Source of the DNA: Plotosus lineatus
Lineage: Eukaryota; Chordata; Actinopteri; Siluriformes; Plotosidae
DNA length: 64,000 nt
Assembly: GCA_024760905.1 (NCBI GenBank)
Contig: CM045729.1
Span: 76,956,550-77,020,549 of the forward strand
Direction of reading: 5' to 3'
Shown: positions 1 to 12,528 of the stretch, piece after piece
Layout: every line of letters starts with the position of its first letter
How positions within the stretch are numbered: the first letter of the stretch is position 1
Program-made: the position numbers and the translations under genes
Notes under the pieces: generated by a model
Seen by the model: only the letters and a program-made list of their open reading frames with translations
What the model was told of the DNA's origin: nothing
Database searches by the model: none

Positions 1-1340
1 GTGCTTCCTAGATAGACAAACTCGTCTACATTTTGTAATGTTTCACCTTCTCTCATTTTGATGTTAAGGTTCACATGTTCTTTCGAGATGGTCATGACTT
101 TTGTCTTTTTAGCATTTGCAATGAGTCCCACTTTGGCTACTTTTTCTTCAACTTGTGATGTTGCATGCTGGCGTCTGATTTCTGGGTTATCAATGAGTGC
201 AATATTATCAGCAAAGTCTAGATCTGGGAGCCTTTGTTGTTGGTATCGGGAACTCCTTCTTTCTAGTACTAACACTGTGTAGTTCTGGTCAAGGGCATTC
301 TTCAGCACCCAATCAATGAGTATACCAAATAACAAAGGTGACTAAATGCATCTCTGTCTGACTCCTGCTGTCACTGGGAGCCAACTTGTTGTATCACCAT
401 CCACTTTCACAGAGCATTCTGATCCCCTGTATGTGTTCTTCATGATGGTAACTATTTTTGCTGGAATTCCATACACTCTTAAGACTTTCTCTCGTGATTC
501 GCTGTGTACGCTGTCAAAGGCAGCTTTGAAGTCAATGAAGTTGATTTTGACTGGGAGTTGCATCTCCAAACTCTTTTCAATCAGTTGTCTCAATGCAAAG
601 CATTGGTCTACACATGATCTTCCAGTCCTGAACCCTGCTTGGCTTTCTCACAGTCATTTGTCTACAGCATCATGAATTCGCAGTAAGACAATAGTGCAAT
701 AAGCTTTCCCCACTATATGTGATACCTCTGTTATTGCTACATATTGTCAGGTCACCTTTCTTTGGTAGTTTAATGATGGTACCTTTCTTCCAATCTTCTG
801 GAGACTCTTCAGATCTCCATGCTGCTACACACACTCTAGTTAGCCAGTCATAAAGTTTACAACCTCATGCTTTTAACATCGCTGCTGTTATTTCATCATA
901 TCCTGGTGTCTTGTTGTTCTTTAACCTCTTTACTGCTTTGTCTACTTCTGCTTTTTTCTGGGTCACTCATATCAATGTCCAGTTCTTCCCATTCTATCTC
1001 TACTTGAGTTTCAGCTAGTGACTCTTTGGGTGGTTCTGCATTTAGTAGTTCTCCGAAGTGCTCTGCCTATCTCTCCAATCGACCTGTCTCATCGCTTATG
1101 ATGTTACCATTTTTATCTTTAACTAATAGTGTGTTCTTTGACTTCTTTCCAGTTAGTATTTTGATCTTTTTGTATACCTCTCTTTGATTTTTCATTTTTG
1201 CAGCTTCTTCCATTTCTGTTACCTGTTTCTCTATCCCGTTGTTCCAATCCTTCTCAGCACTGTTCTTTACTCTTCTGACTCTATGTTTAGCTTTAGCTTC
1301 ATTGGATCCTGTTCTATCTCTTGCATGTTTGGCATGTCGT
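1..1340 (-). pseudogene. LINE reverse transcriptase, broken, active site FADN
   Basis: The RT is read on the minus strand. Motif A is INFIDFKAAFDSVHSE at about 520-550, followed by VTAGVRQRCI where the family normally has GVRQGCI. The catalytic motif at 204-215 reads FADN in place of FADD, so the second aspartate is lost. The thumb region continues as NAKKTKVM and VDEFVYLGS to the window edge. The segment between 600 and 1340 contains several stops. This is a dead copy of the element spanning 1-2930. Confidence 0.85.
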
Positions 1341-1342
1341 CT

Positions 1343-2432
1343 CTATCCAATGACCTGTTCGGTTTCTATGCTTATCCATTTCTTGTGTTCTCTCTGTTTG
1401 TATCCTACTGTTTCTTTTGCTGCATTCACTACATTTGACTTGAATCTTTCCCATTCTCTCTGTGTATCTGGTTTGGATGCTAGATCAGAGAGTGCATCGA
1501 ACTGCTGTGAAGTTTTGTTCTGGTATTCTTGTTTGTATTGAGGGAGAATCAGATCCCTGCTTTGGATCTTTGGCTCTTTTCTTGATTTCTTCTGAGCGCC
1601 CAGTTTCAATTGAACCTTGGCGATAACAAGCTCATGATCACTACCAATATATGCTCCCCTATATGCTCTCACATCTAGTAATGATTTTCTCCATTTGCCA
1701 TTTATCATCACATGGTCAATCTGATTGTGAGTATTGCCATCTGGTGACGAACATGTGGTTTAGTGTATGGTCTTGTGGGAAAATAGTGTTCCTCCAATAG
1801 CCATGTCATTCTCTGCACAGTATTCCACTAGTCTTATTCTATTGTTGTTACGGACTCCAACTCCATGTTGACCCATTGCCAATGACCACTGTTTATTATA
1901 ATCACCAGATTTTGCATTGAAGTCTCCAATGATAAGTCTTACATCATGTGTTGGTAAGCTATCTGTCACTGCATTTAGGTCTTCATAAAATTTGTATTTT
2001 ACTTCTTCTTCGGCTTCATCTCTTGGTGCATAAGCCACTGAGTTTCACCTGCCTTGCATATAATCTAGCTTTGAGTATTCTTTCATTGATGTTCTCATAT
2101 GACATTAGACTTGCCTTTGTTCTTTGTGAAAGTGCTAGTCCTACTCCATGCTCATGGATGTTATCTTTTCCAGAATTGATCAATGTACATCCTTCAACAT
2201 TCTCCACGTCTATACCTGTAAGATGAGTCTCACATATGCCACATAGATCTATGTTGTACCTTTCTAGTTCTTTCATGAGTTGTTCCTTGTTGCTTTTCTT
2301 ATATAGTGTTCCGGTGTTCCCCACTCTCAAAGGTTTCTTTATGTAATTAAAGTTCTCCCACTTACTTCTTCGAGTCAAACTGGCATCGTTTTGACTAGTT
2401 AAGCTTTGGATGGCAGTCATCATTCTAGCCAT
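1343..2432 (-). pseudogene. LINE APE-type endonuclease, frameshifted
   Basis: This domain would nick target DNA for target-primed reverse transcription. Reading from 2432 downward, the motif CGICETHLTG carries the catalytic glutamate, MAYAPRDEAEEE follows, IGDFNAKSG carries the Asp/Asn pair, and GSDHELV near 1640 carries the terminal Asp-His pair. All the main active-site motifs are still legible. The frame changes near 2030 and again between 1711 and 1760, so no single protein is encoded. The order of motifs matches the AP-endonuclease domain of LINEs and not a host AP endonuclease. Confidence 0.85.
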
Positions 2433-2930
2433 CGAGGCTGTGAGGTTGTTGGCAAAAGACTGAATGTTTGTTCTTGGCCCTCTGCAAAGGGTTTTCTGTC
2501 TGGGTTGTTCCTTCCCATAGTCACTGACAAGAGAGGGTCCTTTGAGGTATCAGTGAATGACCTTCATCCGCGATGATTTTCTGTCAAGGTTTACTCCCTT
2601 AGCCTTTCCCCAAAAGAGGAATCCACAAGGCAGCAGAACCCATAGAGTAATAGATTACCCATAGTTGGGAACTTGGTTCATGGGCATCAGGGCATGTCCT
2701 CATGCCAGAGGGCCTGCATGCCGCATGTCTGGGGGCCAGATCTCCTCCGAGTCCTTTGCAGTTGAGCCTGGGACCGCAAGGTGCCCAGTTACCATGTGTT
2801 GCCACGAGGATGCACGGCATAAGGCTTGCTGTTGCAAAGGCTATGTACTGGCAGAGTGAGGCTTACACACTCGGCTCATCTTTTTGCACTGCTTTTGGCT
2901 GTGCTAGCCAGCGGTTAGGCTGAAAGCAAA

Positions 2931-3469
2931 AACTGTGTAAGCAGCTACTAACTACATGCACTCACACTAATAAATCAACACAAAGGAGGCCTATTGGGTC
3001 TTATTGGCGTGTGGATTTCCGAGGCAGCACACAGATACCAGCAGGCCAAACATGCTGCAGCCTGACCTGTCACTGATGCAAAAACGCATGCATGGGTGGA
3101 GTTCGGTGAGGGCCTGGAAACCGACTATCAGTTGGATAATCTCCTTTTTACACGTCGTTCATCCAACTCCATTCCCTTTTCTATCAAATTTGACCAATTT
3201 AAGTCCTCTTTCCAGGATATTTGTCCAACCTCAAAGCAGGAAGTCCAATCAACCACGTTAGCTTTGCAGGACGTTCACCAAACCCATCTCTCTTACTGGA
3301 AGTTCAAATAACCCCACTCCCCCTGTAGGACCCTTAACTAGCCACATTTTAATTTGAATGAAGTTCAACCAAACACATTATTTATTGGAGCAATTTAGAC
3401 TAATCCACTTATTAATGCAGGAAGTATGCCCAGCCCCTGTAAAGTGACTCGTTATAAATAAGTAAATTA
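2931..3469. other. Unassigned DNA between two repeats
   Basis: No gene or recognised repeat is seen here. The short open frames carry no known motif. Several short phrases recur loosely (for example runs meaning 'aagttcaa...cca' near 3230-3400), suggesting an old decayed repeat that I cannot name. Confidence 0.4.
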
Positions 3470-3724
3470 TTTGAAAGGAATGTTGATATTATTTGATATA
3501 TTTGATATTATTTTACAAGTTTATGTTTATAATAATTGATTTAGGGGTGTTTTATGAGATACGGTAATGGTATTTATGGAGGAATAGTACAGTATGAGTG
3601 TCAGACGTCACATGGCATACGTCATACGTCACTGTAACAACTTACGTTCACTTTCAACTTACGTTCAGAACCAATTAAACAGTTATGACCATCCGGAAAC
3701 AATTAAAAACGTAAGTCGGGGAGC

Positions 3725-3729
<5 letters not shown>
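3470..3729 (+). mobile_element. Tigger/pogo-type element, 3' end
   Basis: From about 3480 to 3729 this matches the 3' end of the Tigger1-like element at 33210-33433 over most of its length, including the run ATTGATTTAGGGGTGTTTTA. It ends in the terminal inverted repeat CGTAAGTCGGGGAGCTTCTG followed by TA, the expected target dinucleotide. The flanking TA is expanded into a microsatellite. The 5' end is not evident. Confidence 0.75.

Positions 3730-3782
<53 letters not shown>
3730..3782. repeat. (TA)n microsatellite
   Basis: About 26 TA units begin exactly at the TA target site of the Tigger end and run up to the 3' end of LINE-A copy 1. Confidence 0.95.
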
Positions 3783-3785
<3 letters not shown>

Positions 3786-6430
3786 TTTATCTTCTTTTCC
3801 TTCCGCTTCAGGGGTCGCCACAGCAAACCATCCGCCTTCATCTGACCCTTTCCTCTGCATCTTCTACTCTTACGCCAAAAACCTTCATGTCTTTCTTCAC
3901 CACATCCATTAATCTTCTCTTTGGTCTTCCTCTCGGCCTTCTCCCTGGTAGTTAAAACCTTAGCATTCCATTGCCAATATACTCACTAACCCTCATCTGT
4001 ACATGTCCAAACCATCTCAATCTAGCCTCTCTGTTTTTGTCTCCAATACCTCTAACATGTGCTGTCCCTCTGATGTACTCATTCCTGATCCTATCGCCCA
4101 GAGAGAACCTCAACATTTTCATCTCTGCTACCTTCAGCTCTTCCCAATGTCTCTTCTTTAGGGCCACTATTTCTTAACCAGACAACATCGCTGTCCTAAT
4201 CACCATCTTAAACACTTTTCCTTTCATTTTTGCCGATACCTTCCTATCACACATCACACCGGATACTTTTCTGCAACCATTCTAACCTGTGTGCACATGC
4301 TTCTTCACCTCTTTTCCACACTCTCCATTGCTCCGGATTGTTGAGCCTAAGTACTTAAAATCCTCCACCTTCTTTATCTCTGCCACCTGTAACCTCACCG
4401 TTCCTGTTGGGTCCTTGTCTTTCACACACATGTATTCTGTTTTACTGAGGCAAACCTTCATTCCTTTCCTTTCCAAGGCATAACTCCACCTCTGGAGATT
4501 TTCCTGCACTTGTTCTCTGCTCTCACTACAGATCACAATGCAAACATCATAGTCTATTGAGATTCTTGTCTAACCTCATCTGTCAGCTTGTCCATCACCA
4601 TAGCAAACAAGAAGGGGCTGAGAGCTAACCCTTGATGCAGTCCCACCTCCACCTTGAACTCTTCTGTCACACTGACAGCACACCTTACCACTGTCTTACA
4701 TCTCCTATACATGTCCTGCACCACTCTAACATACTTCTTTGCCACTCCAGACTTCCTCATGCAATATCACTGCTCCTCTCTCAGCACCCTGTCATATGCT
4801 TTCTCCAGTTCCACAAAGGCACAATGCAGCTTCGTCTGAACTTCTCTGCACTTCTCTATTAACATCCTCAATGAAAACACTGCATCTGTGGTGCTCTTTC
4901 TTGGCATGAAACCAACTGATGCTCTCAAATGCTGACTTCTGCCCTTAGTCTAGCTTCCACTATTATTTCCCATAACTTCATCATATGGCTCATCAACTTT
5001 ATCCATCTGTAGTTGCCACAACTCTGCACATCTCCCTTGTTCTTAAAAATGGGCACAAGCACACTTCTCCTCCATTCCTCGGCATCCTCTCACTCTCTAA
5101 GACCTTGTTGAATGTTCTTGTCAGAAAATCTACTGCTACCTCTCCTAGACACTTCCATACCTCCACCAGTATGTCATCATAACCACCTGCCTTTCCACTC
5201 TTCATCCTCTTCAATGCCCTCCTCACTTCACCCTTACTAATCTTTGCTACTTCCTGGTCCTCGACAGTCAACACTTCTACTTTTTTTTTCTGTCATTTTC
5301 CTCATTCATCATCTCTTCAAAATACTTGTTCCATCTTCCTAGCACACTTCTGTCATCAGTCAATACATTTCTCTGTCTGTCCTTTATCACTCTAACGTGC
5401 TACACGTCCTTCCCCTCTCTATTTCTCTGCTGTGCCAACCTGTATAAATCCTTTTCTCCCTCCTTACTGTCCAGCCTCGCATACAGGTCATCATACACCC
5501 TCTGTTTGGCCTTTGACACCATTACCTTTGCCTTACGCTGTCTCCCTGTACTCCTGTTTACTCTCTTCGGTAATCTCTATGCCCCACTTCTTCTTAGCTA
5601 ACCTCTTCCTTTGTACACACTCCTGCACTTCCTCATTCCACCACCAAGTCTCCTTATCTCCTTTCCTTCCAGATTACACACCAAGTATTCTCCTACCTGT
5701 CTCCCTGATCACATTAGCTGTAGTTGTCCAGTCATCTGGAAGCACTTCCTGACCACCCAAAGCCTGTTTCAACTCCTCCTTGAAGACAACACGACACTTC
5801 CTTTTTCAGCTTTCACCACTTTGTCGTTTGCTCTGCCTTTGCCCTCTTCACTTTTTTCACCATCAGCATCATCCTATGCTGTTTGGCAACACTCTCACCC
5901 GCTAGTACTTTGCAGTCACTGACTTCCTTCAAATTACATCGCCTACACAAGATGTAGTCTACGTGTGTGCTCCTACCGCCACTTTTATAAGTCACCCATT
6001 GGTCCTGTCTCTTTTGGAAGAAAGTATTCACCACAGCAATTTCCATCCTTTTTGAAAATTTTATCAACATCTTTCCTTCTCTGTTCCTGTCCTGGATACC
6101 AAACCTGCCCATCACTTCCTCATCCCCTCTGTTGCCTGTACCAACATGTCCATTGAAGTCTGCACCAATGACCACTCTTTCACCTCTGGGGGTACTCTGC
6201 ATCACTTCATCTAACTCACTCCAGAATCTCTCCTTCTCTTTTAGCTCACATCCTGCCTGCGGGGAATAAGCCCTAACATCATTGAACATCACACTTTCAA
6301 TTTCTAACTTGAGACTCATCACTCTGACACTCTTTTCACTTCTAGAACATTCCTGACCAACGCCTCATGATTGCTACTCCATTTCTCCTCCCATCCACAC
6401 CATGATAAAACAGCTTAAACCCTGCACCTG
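3783..6430 (-). mobile_element. LINE-A copy 1 (RTE/Expander-like LINE), heavily mutated
   Basis: This is one of five copies of the same LINE in the window. Minus-strand segments encode endonuclease (5813-6322, with GADFNGHVG and VDYILCRRC), the RT (4999-5274, then 4554-4760 with VEVGLHQGLALSPFLFAM) and the C-terminal region (4282-4536 and 3952-4167). Compared with copies 2 and 3, a 7-nt deletion between 4539 and 4540 removes the two catalytic aspartate codons of FADD. Many other stops and frameshifts exist. The 3' end abuts (TA)n. The 5' end stops inside the endonuclease N-terminus, so the copy is 5'-truncated. Confidence 0.9.
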
Positions 6431-7636
6431 AGCATATTTGTTTTATTTTTAATATATTTGTTTATTTATTTTTAAGTTTGCTAAGTAAGAATAACCATGT
6501 GGTGAATATATTCGTATTTTTCCATAACATTTTCATTGCATTCATTCACACACTCATGTGTGCCTTGTAGGGTGAAAGTAAAAGTATCATTCGGAATAAA
6601 AATGCATATGTTCCTTGCTACTGTTACACTGAATAAGTGATGATTTTAAAAATTCTTCTTTCACTTTATGAACTGTTAAGCTTGTTGGCAATTTGATTAA
6701 AAATTGTACAGCACAGGATCAAAGGTGATTACATCATGTAAATGTAATGCCTCAAATGTCAGTTTCTTGTCATGCACCATGCTTCCATTCCATACTTTGC
6801 ACCTTTTTCGCAAATTATTACATCAGATTCACATGACCTTTCGCTTTTAGTTCAGATTTGTTCTCCACTCTCATTCTATCATTCCTTTCTTTCACTCAAA
6901 TCTATTACTCTATTTCCTCTTGTCTTGCTCTTTCCGTGACAATTTCAATTCCTCCCCATTCATCAGTCATCTTTTGCTCTTTCTCTCTCTGGAGAAGCCC
7001 CCGTCATATTTCTTCCCTCTCTGCATTCTTCAGTCTCTCTTTGTCTCTCCATGGAGATTCCCTGATCTACAAGTCATGCCCTGTGAATGTCGGTGATCGA
7101 TTTCAATGTTGGGGAAAATGCCAGCATTAGGAGATGGGAAGAGCAGACACAAATGTCACAGAAGGATTAGGACACACAGGACAAGCAGCTCATGTCTCAT
7201 ACTCAATCTTGCTAAGCACTTTTATGGTTCAAGCAGTGTAGTTTTGCCATGAGGGGCAATTCCTGGCATTAGTGAAGTATGGTCATTGCTTCTACAATTT
7301 GAAAATACAGAATCAAATCGATATCGACACTGACATGCATTCATTGATTTAGGACCCGGGAACACTGCTATCCAATCTCAGGGATGGTCAGTTGTCCAGC
7401 AATGATATCCACTAATAAAAGTCCTGGGATATGTTTTTATAATATTACACTCCCTATCTTACAAGTTTAACTACTGAATGCCTGCTGTTGATTTATATAG
7501 ACTATAATAAATAGCGATAGTTTTAATGTGTTGAAGAAGCAGGAGATCAATTACTAGAAAAGTATGCATATAGGTTTCATTAAATTAATTTCTGGGTTTA
7601 TGTTCTAAATAACGTGTTTTATAATTTTATATAGTA
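6431..7636. other. No gene seen; AT-rich and pyrimidine-rich DNA
   Basis: There is no recognisable coding or repeat signal. The stretch 6845-7050 is strongly CT-rich on the plus strand, and the open frame there is low-complexity and not credible as a gene. Confidence 0.5.
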
Positions 7637-8066
7637 GAGTGATCCCACCCTACTTCACGCTTCAGTTCCTGTGGCTTCAGTCCATCATGGATTTTTCAAA
7701 AATATTCATCAAAAAAATTTAAAAATCAGGAAATTAAGAAAAAATAGGGAAAACATTAAGGGAAATGCTGCAAAACAAGGCCAATTATGCAAAAAAATAC
7801 AAATAAAAATAAAAATAAATAAATCAAGAAAGAAAGAAAACCCAACCGCTCCCAACAAAACTACTTACATTGAGTGTATTTATATTCTATTTACATCTTA
7901 TGCATTATTTTGGAATGTTGAATTATTATAAGCATTGATAGCGTTAAATATGTATTTATTGGCATTATTTACACATAAACATGCGTCAGTGGGGATCAAT
8001 CCTACTTTGCAGAAATCCGGCATTCGTGGAGGGTCTCCATTAACTGCGAAAAGTGAGGGTTCACTG
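7637..8066. mobile_element. Tigger/pogo-type MITE
   Basis: The left end reads GAGTGATCCCACCCTACTTC and the right end, read in reverse, CAGTGAACCCTCACTTTTCG, forming an imperfect terminal inverted repeat. TA flanks both sides (7635-7636 and 8067-8068). The interior is A-rich with no transposase. The same end sequence recurs at 27845-27939 and 38893-38937. Non-autonomous, so it would need a transposase from elsewhere. Confidence 0.7.
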
Positions 8067-8521
8067 TAATCTATTTTTATGAGATGTGGATCTCAACAGA
8101 GTCCTCCATTTAAGCATGCCAGTAAATATTTTATCAAAACACTTGTTTTAAAAGTTACATTTTATTTTATCATGTCAGTTCTGAGAGCAAATGAAGCTCC
8201 TTGATTCTGTTACCCATCAGCCCCTGCAGGTTATGTGAGTTTAGCAATCTCACCTGTTTCTTGTTATGGATCATTTAACACTATATAAATTGTTTTTCCA
8301 GTATCCTTTCAATTTAGTCGGCTGTCATAGCAATGCCATCTTAAACTCCCATGACAGCATCTTCAGCATGACGTTCACAGAAACATTCCATTTTTCATTT
8401 TATTTTCAAGCTCCTATATCCTTTATTAGGGCAGTGGAGGTGGGGGTAATCCTGGAGAAAATACAAAACTCCACACAGGTGGGCATGCTAACTTATACAC
8501 CACCATGCTACCCCTTCAAGG
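8067..8521. other. No gene or recognised repeat
   Basis: Ordinary AT-rich sequence between the MITE and the (ATT)n tract. Nothing recognised. Confidence 0.5.
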
Positions 8522-8642
<121 letters not shown>

Positions 8643-8865
8643 CACTTTCTGCACACTGAGCCAAAAAATAAAGTGAAAAGATTGTCAGTTCATTATAGTC
8701 CAGCAGTGTGAGGCTGTGTAATGGTAAGATACAGGCCTATCATACTTAAATCATGGGTTAATGTCCCCATTTGGCATACATTCTTTGGAAACTTTCTGCT
8801 GCGGGTCACAGTATTGATATTAAACCTCACCCTTGATTATTAACACTGTCCTATTTAAGTTTATG

Positions 8866-9062
8866 CAGCAGCGGGGGCCCTGTGGTAAGATGCTGGCTTA
8901 CTGATCCATAGGGGTTCAAGAACCACTAACAAAAAGTTGTCATTCAAAATCTCAAGCCCCCCCCCCCCCGTAATCTGCCCTCACCCTGAGTCGGCTGAGA
9001 TGGGTATCCGCCTCCCTATATATTAGCATTAGTGTGTTCAGAAAATGGACTGAATAAATATA
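8866..9062 (+). mobile_element. SINE-A2 relic, degenerate
   Basis: A tRNA-like head (GGTTCAAGAACC in the B-box position) is followed by a C-run and then an L2-type tail with CCTCACCCTGAGTCGGCTGA and TTCAGAAAATGGA. The middle of the SINE body is deleted. Related to the better copies at 10850 and 18262. Confidence 0.65.
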
Positions 9063-10847
9063 TAAGGTGACTCCTCAGTCAGTTCCTTTGTCTGCATTAT
9101 CTCTTTATTTTGTTGTTGTTTTATTCATGCTTTGTTGTTGTTGTACCCTTGCTTATGATGTCATTCCATGTTTGTTTGTTTCATGTTTCATAATTACTCA
9201 TTAAAATATTCTCCACTTGCACCCGCCTCGTCTTATGCATACCAGACAGTGTCCTTTTTGTTTCTTTGAAGGTCAAAATATTCACAGCTCCCTTAAAGGT
9301 TTAAAAATCACATACTGCATTTCAATTTCTGGTAAAACTTCATCATTCCAAGGCTCTGCTCTGTAAAAAATAAAACCCACCGTTTTTTTTTTTTGTTGTT
9401 GTTTTTTTTTTTTTTTTTTAATTATTTATTTATTTATTTTTTAATTTCATAATTGTAGATTTCCTAAGAGAGTCTTAGATCTTGATATGGCGTGTGTTAC
9501 CGTTGTGGTGAAAACAGATGTACAACCCATAGTTCAGATGAAGAGAATTCCTCTAGTACTCCAGTAGCTGAATTTATGTCTCCAACTTCAAAATCCTGAA
9601 CACCGATTAGTAGTGTTGCCTTTTTAGTGAATTTTTGTACATCAAGAGTCAGTTCAAAAATACCAAAAAAGTAAACAGAATTTTAGCGGGTCTGTAACAC
9701 GTTTGCATGCAGTTGATCTAGATGTTACACATTCAGTTGTATTAGTATGTCCATTATAATCACAAGTCCCAAAGGATTATTAGATTACATACGATGATGG
9801 ACACATATTAGAGAGTTAAATAAATATGAAGAACCCTAAAACAATCATTTATATAGAAATAGTCCTTTATATATAATGTCAATTGTTCACAAGTGACCCC
9901 ACTCGGTCATATTAGTCTCCGAAATAGCTTGGTCGCTTGAGGGTTAAGATTAAAGCTGATTTATTGAAAGAAAATCTTCAAAGTTTGACTTCTTCAGTTT
10001 TTGTCATAGTATCTTTAAATAAAGTATAAAGATCAAGATGTGGCTATTTTAAGCAGTGTCAGCGATTTGCACTGACAGTTGGCATCTGATGAACGAATAA
10101 GGTTTAGGCTCGCCTTGATTGAAAGCTCTATAAAGTCGGGGTTACATTTCATTTTTGACCGAGAATAGTGTACACGTTTACTTAATGACAGATAGAAGCT
10201 TATAGGGATTTTGACAGCCAGTGTGACTCTCTGGCATTTACAGGTTTAACTGAACATGCTCCTGAGTGTCATGTGATGTGAAACAATAGGGAGTATAACA
10301 TTTTTAAAGCACCACTTTAAATAATGCATTGAACAGAAACTTCATGACTAATGCTAGGCAAAGATGGCACCCCATAGCGCATGTTCCTCCTGCTTCCTAC
10401 TTCACAGTAAAAATTGTTCGAGAGCGAACGACAGGATCTTTAAGGATTCACTTTAATCTTTAAGGAGCAGGAAGGATCTGCAGTTCTTAGCTGGAAATTG
10501 CAAAGAAATATCCTATAACAGTGTGTGTTGCTTTTAATTCAGTTCTGAAAGGTTCATAATTAACAATCTGCAGCAGAGAGGAGATAACGAATGAATTTGG
10601 TTATCACACATCATGCTTTTTAATTCTTCTTTTTCTGTTTTTCTCATTACATTGAAGCTAAAATAGACTGCTAATAATATATTATGTTGGATTTGAGGAA
10701 TGTCTTATAGGTTTATAATTAATAGTCTGCATTAGTGTGAATTAAATATACTGCTTTGGTTTAGCAACGATATGGATGTGCAGCAGGGAATTGATCAGCT
10801 AATAAATAGACAAAAAATATATAAAAATAATAAGAAGAAAAATGTAG
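9063..10847. other. No gene seen; T-tracts at 9380-9440
   Basis: No coding or mobile-element signal that I can support. The interval holds oligo-T runs and short TTTA tracts around 9380-9440, and otherwise complex AT-rich DNA, which may be unique sequence. Confidence 0.5.
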
Positions 10848-10849
10848 GG

Positions 10850-11172
10850 GGCAGTGACGGCCTGGTGTTGGGGTGCTGGTTTACTGATCCCAAGGTTGGG
10901 GGTTCAAGCCCCGCCTTCAATGGGTGCCCCCCCAAGCAGCTAATTGGGTTATCAAAGACTAGCCATGTAACTCACTGTCTGTGTGAGAGGCTGTTAAAGA
11001 GCCATTGCTGATTTTCGACAATAGAAGCTGCATAGCTGTAAGTGTGTTTCTTTTGTGCGAGCTGTCTGGGGTGTACTCTGCCTTCACCTAGAGCTGGCTG
11101 AGATGGTCACCAGCCTCTCTACAACCGTAATTAGGATTAAACACTTCCAGAAATTAATGAATGAATGCATGA
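10850..11172 (+). mobile_element. SINE-A2, tRNA-derived SINE with L2-type tail
   Basis: The head has tRNA-like pol III boxes (A-box region CTGGTGTTGGGG, B box GGGTTCAAGCC), then the SINE-A body (AACTCACTGTCTG, AGCCATTGCTGA), then a tail with GCTGTCTGGGGTGTACTCTG and ATTAGGATTAAAC, ending in GAATGAATG. The tail matches that of the V-SINE-like copies in the window. Confidence 0.85.
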
Positions 11173-11229
11173 AGAAGAAGAAATAGAAACTAGAAAAAGT
11201 TAAGAAATGCTAACATTACTTATTTGCAC

Positions 11230-11236
11230 CACATAT

Positions 11237-11293
<57 letters not shown>

Positions 11294-11297
11294 CTCT
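11230..11297. repeat. (CT)n microsatellite
   Basis: About 33 CT units. The tract gives a false Arg-Glu frame on the minus strand. Confidence 0.95.
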
Positions 11298-11382
11298 CCT
11301 TGTGATAAGGTGATTAAATAAAGTAGTTAAATGGGTATATGTGCTAGAGCTGTGCAAATGAAACACCCTGCTTTTAGCCCTG

Positions 11383-11385
<3 letters not shown>

Positions 11386-11415
<30 letters not shown>

Positions 11416-11427
11416 CACACACGCATG

Positions 11428-11498
<71 letters not shown>
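11386..11498. repeat. (CA)n microsatellite with imperfect centre
   Basis: CA repeats interrupted by ATGCACACACGCATGCACGC near 11413-11432. Confidence 0.95.
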
Positions 11499-11500
<2 letters not shown>

Positions 11501-11598
11501 ATACAGAGAAGAGATAGGCTGTCCTGTTGAACCAATCCACTATTCTCTCACATTCAAATTCAGCTCTGAAAAACAAAATTAATAATAACAAATCAGGA

Positions 11599-11600
<2 letters not shown>

Positions 11601-11641
<41 letters not shown>
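11601..11641. repeat. Poly-A tract
   Basis: About 40 A residues; a second, shorter run is at 11831-11849. They might be tails of lost retroelements, but no element body was identified. Confidence 0.9.
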
Positions 11642-11642
<1 letters not shown>

Positions 11643-12195
11643 ATCTCAATGCTGGAGAGCCATTTCATCCAAATATCTTCGGTTAATGCCAATACAAGCA
11701 AAACTCATTTTACTCAATGATGTACAGATTAGGTAATCACCTGAACCTCATCTTATTTACTTATTAAACTAATAAAAATAACTGCCGTGGTCATACCTAC
11801 CTTCTTGAAGTCGGACTGATTTGTAGAGAAGAAAAAAAAAAAAAAAAAATCAATAGTGCTCATCATACCTATCTAATCGGAGTACAAATAATTATATTTA
11901 CCAAAACAAAATAACATTATTTGAGTGCGAAAAAGAAGGAATCAACACTGGCTTTACTGGCAAAGGGATACAGTGAGATCAGGCTACTTAGATCCTCAAA
12001 ATTTCACTTTATAAGAAGAAGAAGAAGAAGTCAAGTAACCAGGTGGTGCTTAATGAGCAGAAGCTTGAGGCTTCCTCAAGGCGTGAACTAGGGGCAGGAC
12101 CCAGAAAGGATATTTTGATGGCATCACCCACAGATGTGTTAGCAACACTTTTTAAATTGAGTACTTTGAATAAGGTGGTGATTTAATAGTATTCT

Positions 12196-12528
12196 TGTGT
12201 TTGTTGAATTGGGGCCGGTGGTGTAGTGGTTTGGGTGCTGCGCTCATGATTGGGAGGTCATGTGTTCAAATCCCAGTGAAACCCTCACAACAAGACCCCT
12301 GGGCAAGGTCTCGACCACAAGTATGTGCCAATGTTCACCCAGCAGTATACCAGTAAAATATACTGGGAAGGTAACTTGCAATTGATTAGCTTTCTTTCAA
12401 GGAGGAGTTGAACTCCTAGTTGCTTCATGCTATGGAAACCAGGGATAAGCACCGGCCTGCACAGCCACTATGGTTCAGGTGTAAAAAATCCCAAAGAACT
12501 TTACTTTTTTGCATGTGTTTGTTGAATT
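12196..12528 (+). mobile_element. tRNA-derived SINE (third type) with 15-bp target duplication
   Basis: The body at 12211-12513 has an A-box-like TGGTGTAGTGGTTTGG and a B-box GTTCAAATCC at 12264-12273. It is flanked by the perfect 15-bp direct repeat TGTGTTTGTTGAATT at 12196-12210 and 12514-12528, a target-site duplication from LINE-driven insertion. It differs from SINE-A and V-SINE in head and body. The perfect duplication suggests a fairly recent insertion. Confidence 0.88.

Larger units (their letters stand above)
1..2930 (-). mobile_element. Degenerate RTE-like non-LTR retrotransposon (LINE), 3' end cut by window edge
   Basis: Read on the minus strand this is an APE-endonuclease plus reverse-transcriptase LINE. 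The endonuclease lies at 1343-2432 and the RT at 1-1340, with the 5' end toward higher coordinates. Several frameshifts and stops break both domains, so it cannot be active. The 3' end lies outside the window. The stretch 2433-2930 has no coding sense that I can follow and is probably the 5' UTR; that limit is inferred. The protein motifs fit RTE-type elements, but assignment to a clade needs an RT alignment. Confidence 0.85.

Noticed and set aside
3600..3720. CRISPR-like or tandem direct repeat from repeated ACGTCA motifs
   Set aside because: The short recurring ACGTCA/TACGTTCA motifs belong to the subterminal part of the Tigger element and lack regular spacers.
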